Assembly: GCF_013359815.1 (NCBI RefSeq)
Contig: NZ_JABMCF010000039.1
Location: forward strand, 124,001-188,000
DNA length: 64,000 bases
Reading direction: 5' to 3'
Source: Curtobacterium flaccumfaciens
GTDB taxonomy: Bacteria > Actinomycetota > Actinomycetes > Actinomycetales > Microbacteriaceae
Shown here: piece after piece, positions 40,727 to 48,526 of the stretch
Layout: the number at the start of each line of letters is the position of its first letter
Numbering within the stretch: position 1 is the stretch's first letter
Notes under the pieces: generated by a model
The model's database searches: none
Told to the model about the DNA's origin: nothing
What the model saw: the letters and a program-made list of their open reading frames with translations, nothing else
Made by a program: the position numbers and the translations under genes

Positions 40727-41745
40727 CCGGCGCACGCATCACGGCACTCGGTACCGCGGCAGGAGCGGTCGGCACGCTCGGACTCGGTGCCTTCGTCGCA
40801 CGGCGGCTGCTGTTCCCGACGCCGTACACGGCGACCGCGACGGTCCGCAGCGCCACGGACACCGAGGTCGAGCTGACCGCCACCCGCGACACCCGCCTGC
40901 CGGGCACCTACGACCTGCAGCGCGACGACACCCGGGTGCAGGTCGGCCCGATCACCACCGCGAGCACGGCGACCGGAGCCGGTAGCGACGGCGACACCGT
41001 CCGCCGCAGCGTCACCGCCCCCGTGGCGACCGGTGCGTGGGCCTGGGACGCCCTGCGGTACGACGGACCGGACGACGTGCCCGGCACCGAGCCCGAGGCC
41101 GCCACGACCCACGTGGTCCACGTGCACGGCCAGTCCCTCGGCCCGCGCCAGGTCCTGCGCGGTGTCGGCGTCTGGCGTTCGCTCGGCGCCTCGTCCGAGG
41201 TCGTCGACACCACCGACCTGCCCCTCCGCTCCCTCGACGCCGGGGCAGCGGACCGCATCGTCGCCGCCGTCGGCGCCGCCCGGGCCCGCGGTGCCCAGCG
41301 CGTCGTGCTGCAGGGCTGGTCCGCCGGTGCGCTCGCCTGCTCCGTCGCCGCCGCACGTGTCGACGTCGACGGCCTCGTGGCGGTCTCGCCCCTGCTCGAC
41401 GTCGCCTCGGCACTCCGCGGGGCCGTCCGTGGGGCGCGCCTGCCCACCTTCGTCGGCACCGTCGCCGCCCGCATCGCGACCACGAACGTGCTGTCGCGGC
41501 TCGCCGGGGCCCCGACCCCCGTCACGACGACCACCTGGCAGGACTCGTCGACGCCGACGCTGCTGATCCACTCCGAGGCCGACGCCCTGGTCGCGGCCGA
41601 CGACGTCGCCGCCGTCGCCGCGCGGCAGGGCGCCACCACGGTGACGTTCCGCACGGCACCGCACACGCTCGAGTGGAACGAGGACCCGGAGCGCTGGGAG
41701 CGCGCCGTCCGCGACTTCGCCGCAGAGCTGCCTGCCGCCGTCTGA
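40723..41745 (+). CDS. Alpha/beta hydrolase
   Basis: A 340-aa protein. The start region has one N-terminal membrane segment (residues 5-25, ITALGTAAGAVGTLGLGAFV), a beta-rich region, then the hydrolase fold: HVHGQSLGPRQVLRGVGVWR is the oxyanion region, LQGWSAGALAC gives the nucleophile Ser in GWSAG, LLIHSEADALV the acidic residue and APHTLEWNED the catalytic His. The ATG overlaps the stop of the membrane protein by 4 nt, so it is the last gene of the XRE cassette. It is probably attached to the membrane and faces outward. Substrate unknown. Confidence 0.85.
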   Translation: MTGARITALGTAAGAVGTLGLGAFVARRLLFPTPYTATATVRSATDTEVELTATRDTRLPGTYDLQRDDTRVQVGPITTASTATGAGSDGDTVRRSVTAPVATGAWAWDALRYDGPDDVPGTEPEAATTHVVHVHGQSLGPRQVLRGVGVWRSLGASSEVVDTTDLPLRSLDAGAADRIVAAVGAARARGAQRVVLQGWSAGALACSVAAARVDVDGLVAVSPLLDVASALRGAVRGARLPTFVGTVAARIATTNVLSRLAGAPTPVTTTTWQDSSTPTLLIHSEADALVAADDVAAVAARQGATTVTFRTAPHTLEWNEDPERWERAVRDFAAELPAAV

Positions 41746-41802
41746 CACGGCGGACGTCCGCCCGCGCGGCGGACCGGCCCCGAACGAACCACCCCCGGAC
41801 GT

Positions 41803-41912
41803 GCAACGGCCCCGGTCTGCGAACAGACCGGGGCCGGCTGCGTCTCGATCCGTTGGGGGGAACCGATCGAGCGCGACGCGCGAGGAGTTGGGGGGAACGT
41901 CTCGCGCGTTGT
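41803..41912 (-). ncRNA. 6C RNA
   Basis: On the minus strand two stem-loops each present six C in the loop: CGCGCGAG...CTCGCGCG (41877-41908) and CTCGATC...GATCGAG (41844-41871), both with CCCCCC exposed. They are followed by a strong terminator hairpin GGCCCCGGTCTG-TTCG-CAGACCGGGGCC (41808-41835). This is the diagnostic layout of the actinobacterial 6C small RNA. A TACTGT hexamer at 41917-41922 could be its -10 element. In mycobacteria the 6C RNA pairs with C-rich/G-rich targets to control growth-related genes. Confidence 0.9.
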
Positions 41913-41992
41913 CATCACAGTACCCCCGGACGGGGGTCCGTGGCCGCAAGGACGCGCAGATCGGCGAGGCGGGATCTGAACGCGACCAGGGA

Positions 41993-42038
41993 ACGGACAG
42001 GAGGCCCGGTGCCAGCTGGCACCGAGCCTCCTGTCCGT
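41993..42038. repeat. Dispersed palindromic repeat, copy 7
   Basis: A 46-bp inverted repeat 14 bp after the clpC stop: ACGGACAGGAGGC / GCCTCCTGTCCGT outer arms with the CGGTGCCAGCTGGCACCG core. The flank has changed by compensating substitutions (ACAGG/CCTGT instead of ACGGG/CCCGT), which keeps base pairing. Confidence 0.85.
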
Positions 42039-42051
42039 GGGGTGTCAGGTC

Positions 42052-44571
42052 CTAGGACTCGATCTCGCCCTGGGGCGTGTCGGTCGCGGCCTCGACCGCG
42101 GCTGCACCGGCGAGGACCTCTTCGCGGCCCGGCTGACGCCCGGTCTCGAAGTGGAACGCACCGTCGACGAAGTCGACCTTCACGTGGTCGCCGGCGTTGA
42201 GCTCACCCTGCAGGATGTGCTCGGACAGCTGGTCCTCGACCTCGTGCTGCATCGCGCGACGCAGGGGCCGTGCACCGAGGGACGGGTCGAACCCGACCTT
42301 GATGAGCTGCTCCTTGGCCGGCAGCGTGAGCTCGACGGTCATGTCGCGGTCGAGCAGGCGGTCGGCCAGACGCTTCACGAACAGGTCCACGATCTGCAGC
42401 AGCTCGGGCTGCGACAGCTGCGGGAACACGATCGTGTCGTCGACACGGTTCAGGAACTCGGGCTTGAAGTGCTTCTTGAGCTCCTCGTTGACCTTGCCGC
42501 GCATGCGGTCGTAGCCGACGGCCGAGTCACCCTCGACCTGGAAGCCCACCGGGCCACCGGCGATGCCCTGCGAACCGAGGTTCGTGGTCATGATGATGAC
42601 GGTGTTCTTGAAGTCGACCACGCGGCCCTGACCGTCGGTGAGACGGCCTTCCTCGAGCACCTGCAGCAGCGAGTTGAAGATGTCCGGGTGGGCCTTCTCG
42701 ATCTCGTCGAACAGGACCACGGAGAACGGCTTGCGGCGCACCTTCTCGGTGAGCTGGCCGCCCTCCTCGAACCCGACGAACCCGGGAGGAGCACCGAACA
42801 GGCGGGACACGGTGTGCTTCTCACCGAACTCCGACATGTCGAGGGAGATCAGCGCACCCTCGTCGTCGAACAGGAACTCGGCGAGGGCCTTGGCGAGCTC
42901 GGTCTTCCCGACGCCCGTGGGGCCGGCGAAGATGAACGAGCCGGAGGGACGGTTCGGGTCCTTCAGGCCGGCACGGGTTCGGCGGATGGTCTTGGACAGG
43001 GCCGAGATGGCCTCTTCCTGACCGATGACGCGCTCGTGCAGTGCCTTCTCCATGAAGACGAGACGCGAGGTCTCCTCTTCGGTGAGCTTGAACACCGGGA
43101 TGCCCGTGGCCTGGGCCAGGACCTCGGCGATGATGCCCTCGTCGACGGTGCCGGACGCGGCGACGTCACCCGCACGCCACTGCTTCTCGAGGCGGAGACG
43201 CTCGCCGAGGAGCTTCTTCTCCTCGTCGCGCAGGCTCGCGGCCTTCTCGAAGTCCTGCTCCTCGATGGCGGCTTCCTTCGACCCGCGGACCGTCGAGATC
43301 TTCTCGTCGAACTCGCGGAGCTCCGGCGGTGCCGACAGGATCGACAGACGCAGGCGAGCGCCGGCCTCGTCGATCAGGTCGATGGCCTTGTCCGGCAGGA
43401 AGCGGTCCTGCACGTAGCGGTCCGCCAGGTTCGCCGCGGCGACGATCGCGCCGTCGGTGATGGACACCTTGTGGAACGCCTCGTACTTGTCGCGCAGACC
43501 CTTGAGGATGTTGATCGCGTGGGGCAGCGACGGCTCGTTGACCTGCACCGGCTGGAAGCGACGCTCGAGTGCGGCGTCCTTCTCGAAGTGCTTGCGGTAC
43601 TCGTCGAGCGTGGTGGCACCGATGGTCTGGAGCTCACCGCGGGCGAGGAGCGGCTTGAGGATCGAGGCCGCATCGATCGCACCCTCGGCCGCACCGGCAC
43701 CGACGAGCGTGTGGATCTCGTCGATGAAGACGATGATGTCGCCGCGGGTGCGGATCTCCTTCGTGACCTTCTTCAGGCGCTCCTCGAAGTCACCGCGGTA
43801 GCGGGACCCGGCGATGAGCGACCCGAGGTCGAGCGAGTAGAGCTGCTTGTCCTTCAGCGTCTCGGGCACGTCGCCCTTGACGATCGCCTGGGCGAGGCCC
43901 TCGACGACGGCGGTCTTGCCGACGCCGGGCTCACCGATCAGGACGGGGTTGTTCTTGGAGCGGCGGGAGAGGATCTGCATGACCCGCTCCATCTCCTTCT
44001 CGCGCCCGATGACGGGGTCGAGCTTGCCGTCACGCGCGGCCTGGGTGAGGTTCCGACCGAACTGGTCGAGGACCTGCGAACCCTGCTGCGCGTTCTGCTG
44101 CTGCTCGCCGCCGACGGCGACCGCTTCCTTGCCCTGGTAGCCGGACAGGAGCTGGATGACCTGCTGGCGCACCCGGTTCAGGTCGGCGCCGAGCTTCACG
44201 AGGACCTGGGCTGCGACCCCCTCGCCCTCGCGGATCAGGCCGAGCAGGATGTGCTCCGTGCCGATGTAGTTGTGACCGAGCTGCAGCGCCTCGCGCAGGG
44301 ACAGCTCGAGCACCTTCTTGGCGCGCGGCGTGAACGGGATGTGCCCGGTCGGCTGCTGCTGGCCCTGCCCGATGATGTCCTGGACCTGCTCGCGCACGGC
44401 GTCGAGCGAGATGCCCAACGACTCCAGCGCCTTGGCGGCGACGCCCTCGCCCTCGTGGATGAGGCCGAGGAGGATGTGCTCGGTGCCGATGTAGTTGTGG
44501 TTGAGCATCTTCGCTTCTTCTTGAGCGAGGACGACAACACGACGGGCCCGGTCGGTGAATCTCTCGAACAT
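42052..44571 (-). CDS. clpC: ATP-dependent Clp protease ATPase subunit ClpC
   Basis: An 839-aa AAA+ unfoldase that feeds proteins to ClpP. Domains: two Clp-N repeats (1 to about 145), AAA-1 with [13 protein letters not shown], the UVR-like middle domain (about 410-470), AAA-2 with [18 protein letters not shown] and the Clp-D2 C-terminal domain. The ATG at 44571 ([10 protein letters not shown]) is the canonical ClpC start, with GGGAGAG upstream. The C-terminus extends by an acidic tail. A repeat lies on each side of the gene (copies 7 and 8). The upstream 230 bp show no clear ClgR box. Confidence 0.97.
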   Translation of the reverse strand: MFERFTDRARRVVVLAQEEAKMLNHNYIGTEHILLGLIHEGEGVAAKALESLGISLDAVREQVQDIIGQGQQQPTGHIPFTPRAKKVLELSLREALQLGHNYIGTEHILLGLIREGEGVAAQVLVKLGADLNRVRQQVIQLLSGYQGKEAVAVGGEQQQNAQQGSQVLDQFGRNLTQAARDGKLDPVIGREKEMERVMQILSRRSKNNPVLIGEPGVGKTAVVEGLAQAIVKGDVPETLKDKQLYSLDLGSLIAGSRYRGDFEERLKKVTKEIRTRGDIIVFIDEIHTLVGAGAAEGAIDAASILKPLLARGELQTIGATTLDEYRKHFEKDAALERRFQPVQVNEPSLPHAINILKGLRDKYEAFHKVSITDGAIVAAANLADRYVQDRFLPDKAIDLIDEAGARLRLSILSAPPELREFDEKISTVRGSKEAAIEEQDFEKAASLRDEEKKLLGERLRLEKQWRAGDVAASGTVDEGIIAEVLAQATGIPVFKLTEEETSRLVFMEKALHERVIGQEEAISALSKTIRRTRAGLKDPNRPSGSFIFAGPTGVGKTELAKALAEFLFDDEGALISLDMSEFGEKHTVSRLFGAPPGFVGFEEGGQLTEKVRRKPFSVVLFDEIEKAHPDIFNSLLQVLEEGRLTDGQGRVVDFKNTVIIMTTNLGSQGIAGGPVGFQVEGDSAVGYDRMRGKVNEELKKHFKPEFLNRVDDTIVFPQLSQPELLQIVDLFVKRLADRLLDRDMTVELTLPAKEQLIKVGFDPSLGARPLRRAMQHEVEDQLSEHILQGELNAGDHVKVDFVDGAFHFETGRQPGREEVLAGAAAVEAATDTPQGEIES

Positions 44572-44740
44572 GTGCTCTCCCTTGGCCCCTGATGAGCGGA
44601 GCCGACGCTGTGCCGGTCTCGTGTGAGTCCGGCCAAGTACTTCGAGAGTAACCAGCGCTCCCCCCGGGGGCTGCCCCTGTTCGCCGTGGGCGTGACCAGG
44701 GTGCGTCTTGTGCGCAGTGAGCGAACGACGAGACGGACGA

Positions 44741-44786
44741 GACGGACTGGAGGCTCGTGGCGGGATCGCCACGGGCCTCCAGTCCG
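44741..44786. repeat. Dispersed palindromic repeat, copy 8
   Basis: A 46-bp inverted repeat, GACGGACTGGAGGC with CGTGGCG / CGCCACG inner stem and GCCTCCAGTCCG right arm. It lies between clpC and the Clp-N-type gene, both on the minus strand. Confidence 0.85.
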
Positions 44787-44804
44787 CTTGTCGGTCGCGC
44801 TGGG

Positions 44805-45281
44805 TCAGGCGCGCCGCACCGCGCGACGCAGGTCGCGTCGGAAGCGGCGCGCGTCGACGCCCAGGGCGTCGAGGACGTCGTGCGCCGAACCGGCGAGCGG
44901 ATCGTCGACCGAGTCGAGCACGGCGAGGACGACGTGCGGTGGCCGGATGCGCTCCGAACGGCCCGCGACCGTCGCGGCTCGGGCGAGCACGCGCATCGCG
45001 GCGGGCGTGCACGCGACCCGGTCGTGTTCGCCGGGGCAGGTGGTGTGGGCGCCGACGAAGGCGCGGATGCCGGAGCGGACGGTGTCCGGGGTGATCCGGT
45101 GGGCGTCGAGGACGGGCCGGAAGCGGGGCATGCCGGCGCAGAGCGTGACGGCGGCCAGCAGCAGGTGTTCGGCGTCGACGAAGCCGAAGCCGGACTCGTG
45201 GGATTCGAGGTCGGCGAGCAGCACGATCTCGCGGCCGTGCCGGACGGAAGGGAGGGCGACGGAGAGTTGAGCGGTCTGCAT
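44805..45281 (-). CDS. Stand-alone Clp N-terminal domain protein
   Basis: A 158-aa protein made of a double Clp-N repeat: GFVDAEHLLLAAVTLCAGMP in the first repeat and RIRPPHVVLAVLDSVDDPLA in the second, but with no AAA+ module. Such proteins may act as adaptors or anti-adaptors of the neighbouring ClpC. Start: ATG 45281 or ATG 45299, six codons upstream; neither has a good ribosome binding site, and translation may be leaderless. The gene is divergent from nadK. Confidence 0.75.
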   Translation of the reverse strand: MQTAQLSVALPSVRHGREIVLLADLESHESGFGFVDAEHLLLAAVTLCAGMPRFRPVLDAHRITPDTVRSGIRAFVGAHTTCPGEHDRVACTPAAMRVLARAATVAGRSERIRPPHVVLAVLDSVDDPLAGSAHDVLDALGVDARRFRRDLRRAVRRA

Positions 45282-45351
45282 GTATTCAGAATATCGCATG
45301 CCTCTGAGAAGGGACAGCCCGCATCGGAGGTCCGCTCGGTACGATCCGGTC

Positions 45352-46284
45352 ATGGAGCAGCCCGTCGTCGGCCTCGTCGTCCACCCGACCAAGAACGTGC
45401 AGGAGTCCGTGACGACCCTGCAGCGCTGGAACGCGTCCGGCCAGGGCGAGCTGCTCGCCCGGCGTGCGGACGCCCAGCGCATCGGCGGCGGGGTCGACGT
45501 GGTGGACGACGACGACTTCACCGACCGCGTCGACCTGGTCGTGGCTCTCGGCGGCGACGGCACCATGCTCGGCGCGATGCGGCTCGTGGCGAAGCGCCCG
45601 GTGCCCGTCCTCGGCGTGAACTACGGCAACGTCGGGTTCCTGGTCGAGATCGAGCCGCCCGAGCTCGAGAGCGCGCTGGAGCGGTTGTCCGCCGGCGAGT
45701 ACCAGCTCGAGCCGCACCACGCGCTCGAGGCCCGGTTGTCCTGGGGTGGCGCCCGCACCGACTACCTGGCGTTCAACGACCTGACCATCGTGCGACGACC
45801 CGGCTCCGGGCAGGTCTCGGCGGACCTCAGCGTCGGGGGCCTCGGGTACGGGTACTACCGGGCCGACGCAATCGTGGCCGCCACCCCGGCCGGCTCCACC
45901 GCGTACAACTACGCCGCCGGTGGGCCGGTGCTCTCCCCCGCGCTGTCCGGCTCCGTGGTGACGCCGGTCGCGCCGATGGCCGGGATCGACCGCTCGGTGG
46001 TGCTCGCCGCGCGGGAGCGCTACCGGTTCGACATCGCCGAGGGCACCAGGAGTGCCGCGCTCGAGGTCGACGGGCTCGTGGTCGGCGAGGTGGCCACCGG
46101 GGCGCAGATCGACATGCGGCTCCGCAAGGACGCCGGCAGCGTGGTGCGCCTCGACGCCGAGCGGCACGGGCGCACCGGGCGCGTGAAGCTCAGCCTGCTC
46201 GACCTGCCGGTGCGTCCCGACCAGCTGGTCGAGCTCATCCCGAGTGACCTGCGGCAGAAGCTCCGGCGCGAGATCGACGACTGA
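45352..46284 (+). CDS. nadK: NAD kinase
   Basis: A 310-aa ATP/polyphosphate-dependent NAD kinase. The GGDGT motif in ALGGDGTMLGAMRLV and the NE/ND motif in FNDLTIVRR with the conserved GSTAYNYAAGGPV are present. The length fits actinobacterial NadK. In most relatives nadK sits with tlyA and recN; here it is beside the Clp-N gene, so this could be a second copy. GTG/ATG choice: ATG 45352. Confidence 0.93.
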   Translation: MEQPVVGLVVHPTKNVQESVTTLQRWNASGQGELLARRADAQRIGGGVDVVDDDDFTDRVDLVVALGGDGTMLGAMRLVAKRPVPVLGVNYGNVGFLVEIEPPELESALERLSAGEYQLEPHHALEARLSWGGARTDYLAFNDLTIVRRPGSGQVSADLSVGGLGYGYYRADAIVAATPAGSTAYNYAAGGPVLSPALSGSVVTPVAPMAGIDRSVVLAARERYRFDIAEGTRSAALEVDGLVVGEVATGAQIDMRLRKDAGSVVRLDAERHGRTGRVKLSLLDLPVRPDQLVELIPSDLRQKLRREIDD

Positions 46285-46344
46285 CGCCGCTGGCCCTGGC
46301 GCTGGCGCTGGGCCGGTCCTGGCCCCGGCCCCGGGAACGTGAAT

Positions 46345-46373
46345 GGCCCGCTCGAGCAGTGCTCGAGCGGGCC
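46345..46373. terminator. Bidirectional terminator hairpin
   Basis: GGCCCGCTCGAGCA / TGCTCGAGCGGGCC, 14 bp, in the gap between the convergent nadK and sigma factor genes. No strong T-tract. Confidence 0.65.
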
Positions 46374-46463
46374 GTCCCATCACCCCACCGGATCGTCTTC
46401 CCACAGAACGACCCGGTTTCCCCGCGCCGGCACGGGTGAACGTGCCGGCCGAAGTCCACTGAC

Positions 46464-47522
46464 CTAGTCGGTCAGGTACAGCTGCATGTCCTGCGAGACC
46501 GCCTTGGCGAACAGGCGCAGCTTGGCGCGCGACTCCACCCGGCTGACGGCCTGGCGGGTCGTGTGCACGATCTTCGAGATCTCGTCGAGGGTCATCGGCT
46601 TGTCGTCGTCCAGGCCGTAGCGCATGCGGATGACGTTCGCCTCGTCGCTCGGCAGCTCGGCGACGATGGAGCGGATGTCGCGGTGCAGCAGCGTCGTCTC
46701 GGTGAGCTCGTTCGGGCTCGCGGCGTCCTCGTCCTCGATGAAGTCACCGAGTTCGCTGTCGTCCGAGTCGCCGACCACGGTGTGGATCGAGACCGGCTCG
46801 TGCGAGCGGCCCTTGAGGTCGACGAGTTCCTCGACGCTCATGCTCAGCTCAGCGGCCACTTCCTCCGGCATCGGCGCACGGCCGAGGTCGACGGTGAGGT
46901 CACGCTCGGTGCGCGAGATCTTGTTGATGAGCTCGACGGTGTGCACCGGGATGCGGATCGTGCGCGCCTTGTCGGCGAGGCCACGCGAGATGGCCTGGCG
47001 GATCCACCAGGTGGCGTAGGTCGAGAACTTGTAGCCCTGCGTGAAGTCGAACTTCTCGACGGCACGGACCAGGCCGAGGTTGCCTTCCTGGATGACGTCC
47101 ATGAAGGGCAGGCCGCGCTGCGAGTACCGCTTGGCGATGCTCACGACGAGGCGGAGGTTCGAGGTGATCATGCGCTCCTTGGCGCGCTCACCGTCACGGA
47201 CGAGCCAGCGGAGTTCACGCTGCAGGGTCTTCGCGAGACCCTTCTCGGTGGCGAGCTTCTCTTCGGCGAAGAGCCCGACCTCGATGCGGCGTGCGATCTG
47301 CGCTTCTTCCTCGGCGGTGAGGAGCGAGAGACGGCCGATGTGACGGAGGTAGTCGCCGACCTGGTCGACCGAGGCGCCGCGGACACCGGCGAGCTGCTCG
47401 TCGGCCTCGACCTCGGTGTCGAGGGAGGTGGTGGCGGACTCGGCGGTCGCGGTCTTCGATGCCGATGCCTTCTTGGTGGCGGTGCGGCGGGTGGTGCTGG
47501 GTGCAGCCGTTGCGATCGTCAT
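46464..47522 (-). CDS. RNA polymerase sigma factor, group 2 (SigB/HrdD-like)
   Basis: A 352-aa sigma-70 factor. Region 1.2-2 includes VGDYLRHIGRLSLLTAEEEA and NLRLVVSIAKRYSQRGLPFM; region 2.4 FSTYATWWIRQAISRGLADK recognises the -10 element; regions 3 and 4 end in VRMRYGLDDDKPMTLDEI-type sequence (VIRMRYGLDDDKPMTLDEIS) and the helix VHTTRQAVSRVESRAKLRL. No region 1.1 is seen, so it is group 2, not the main SigA. It converges on nadK. Residues 1-40 are Ala/Thr/Lys-rich. A TTGTGG-N18-TTTACT promoter lies upstream. Confidence 0.9.
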   Translation of the reverse strand: MTIATAAPSTTRRTATKKASASKTATAESATTSLDTEVEADEQLAGVRGASVDQVGDYLRHIGRLSLLTAEEEAQIARRIEVGLFAEEKLATEKGLAKTLQRELRWLVRDGERAKERMITSNLRLVVSIAKRYSQRGLPFMDVIQEGNLGLVRAVEKFDFTQGYKFSTYATWWIRQAISRGLADKARTIRIPVHTVELINKISRTERDLTVDLGRAPMPEEVAAELSMSVEELVDLKGRSHEPVSIHTVVGDSDDSELGDFIEDEDAASPNELTETTLLHRDIRSIVAELPSDEANVIRMRYGLDDDKPMTLDEISKIVHTTRQAVSRVESRAKLRLFAKAVSQDMQLYLTD

Positions 47523-47583
47523 GGTGTTTCTCCCTGCGTTCGACGGTGATGGCTTCGTGGGGCGTTGCCGGGGGGTGCTGATG

Positions 47584-47613
47584 AGTAAAGCGGCCCGGAG
47601 GTGTACCCCACAA
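47584..47613 (-). promoter_or_regulatory. Putative promoter of the sigma factor gene
   Basis: On the minus strand TTGTGG (47608-47613) is followed after 18 nt by TTTACT (47584-47589), 62 bp before the sigma factor start. A reasonable -35/-10 pair; not tested. Confidence 0.35.
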
Positions 47614-47811
47614 ATCGTTCGGAGCGATTCTCAGGGTTCTCCGTGCTTCGTCATCGAAAGCGTCCCCCGCGGGGTACAGCCCACCGACAGTCTGGTCCCC
47701 CATCCGGCCCCGGATCAAGCCGTCAGCGCCGTGTTTCCGGCGTTGCAGGCGTGTTTCACCAGCGTTTCCAACCCTGTACCCCGAGCGACTGCGTACTCCG
47801 GACATGCAAAA

Positions 47812-47855
47812 GGGGTACGTCCGACCGGATCAGTGCGATCTGGTCGTCGTACCCC
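47812..47855 (-). terminator. Terminator downstream of the 44-aa gene
   Basis: GGGGTACG and CGACC arms pair with GGTCG and CGTACCCC around a 15-nt loop; on the minus strand the hairpin is followed by TTTTGC. It ends transcription from the small gene at 47876-48010. Confidence 0.75.
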
Positions 47856-47875
47856 GAATACCGAATGGGTGGGGG

Positions 47876-48010
47876 TCACCAGGAGGGTTCGAGCCACCCG
47901 TCCCGGCGCTTGGAGACCTCGAGGTCTGCGTCTCGGTCGAACTCGTCGTACTCGCTCTCGATGTCACCGACGAGGCTGCGGCCCGTGAAGGGATGTGCGG
48001 TGGTTGCCAT
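47876..48010 (-). CDS. Small conserved-looking protein, 44 aa
   Basis: A 44-codon gene, ATG at 48010, stop at 47876, with a downstream terminator that supports it. The product is charged and soluble (MATTAHPFTGRSLVGDIESE, then an acidic stretch EYDEFDRDADLEVSKRRDG and a C-terminal WLEPSW). No family is known to me. The codon use and the terminator suggest a real gene. Confidence 0.6.
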   Translation of the reverse strand: MATTAHPFTGRSLVGDIESEYDEFDRDADLEVSKRRDGWLEPSW

Positions 48011-48073
48011 GCGGACGATGCTCACCCCGGCACGCGTCGGCGAGGTGAACGGTGTGTGACGGTCCGTCGGCGC

Positions 48074-48235
48074 TCAGACGTCGAGGTCGTCGACGTCGCC
48101 CTCGTCGTCGAGGGGTCCGTCGTCGCTGCCGACGGGCGAGACGGACGCCCCGGACGCCGGGTGTCCGAAGGCGTCCTCCACGTCGAGGTCGTCGAGGTCA
48201 TCGACGCCGGCGGCGGACTCCGGGATGGTGGGCAT
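48074..48235 (-). CDS. Small acidic protein, 53 aa
   Basis: ATG at 48235 gives a 53-aa protein with 17 Asp/Glu (AAGVDDLDDLDVEDAFGHPA, then DDGPLDDEGDVDDLDV). A GTG five codons upstream is also possible. No ribosome binding site is obvious. It lies between the 44-aa gene and a small membrane protein on the same strand. Could be non-coding. Confidence 0.4.
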   Translation of the reverse strand: MPTIPESAAGVDDLDDLDVEDAFGHPASGASVSPVGSDDGPLDDEGDVDDLDV

Positions 48236-48293
48236 GCGCGACAGGATCACACCGCGCGGTGAACACGGGGTGAAGTGGATCGGGCGCGGGCGG

Positions 48294-48497
48294 CTACTCG
48301 GCCGACGTCGGAGCCGGCGCAGGGCGACCGTGCTCACGCTCGAAGCGGGCGCGTTCCTCGGCCTCGACCTTGGCGTACGCGGCACGCTCGGTCCGGTCGG
48401 CACGCATGATCGCGCGCATCACGAACCAGAAGATCAGGCCGACGACGATGGTCGGCGTCAGGGCGAAGACGATCCCGCTTACGACTCCTTCAGGCAC
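48294..48497 (-). CDS. Small membrane protein
   Basis: A 67-aa protein with one membrane segment (residues 4-28, GVVSGIVFALTPTIVVGLIF) followed by a charged amphipathic helix (RADRTERAAYAKVEAEERAR) and a short Pro tail. It begins 30 bp after the lysS start region ends, i.e. it is the next gene downstream of lysS on the same strand. The layout resembles small actinobacterial proteins often found after lysS, function unknown. Confidence 0.7.
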   Translation of the reverse strand: MPEGVVSGIVFALTPTIVVGLIFWFVMRAIMRADRTERAAYAKVEAEERARFEREHGRPAPAPTSAE

Positions 48498-48526
48498 CCG
48501 AGCATCGTACCCCGGTGGACTCGGAG

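Noticed and set aside
42037..44592. An 851-codon plus-strand frame across clpC
   Set aside because: Antisense shadow of clpC with Leu/Asp/Arg-rich, non-homologous translation.
3637..44786. Treating all eight dispersed palindromes as Rho-independent terminators
   Set aside because: None has a following T-tract and copy 4 lies between two divergent starts, so they are listed as repeats instead.
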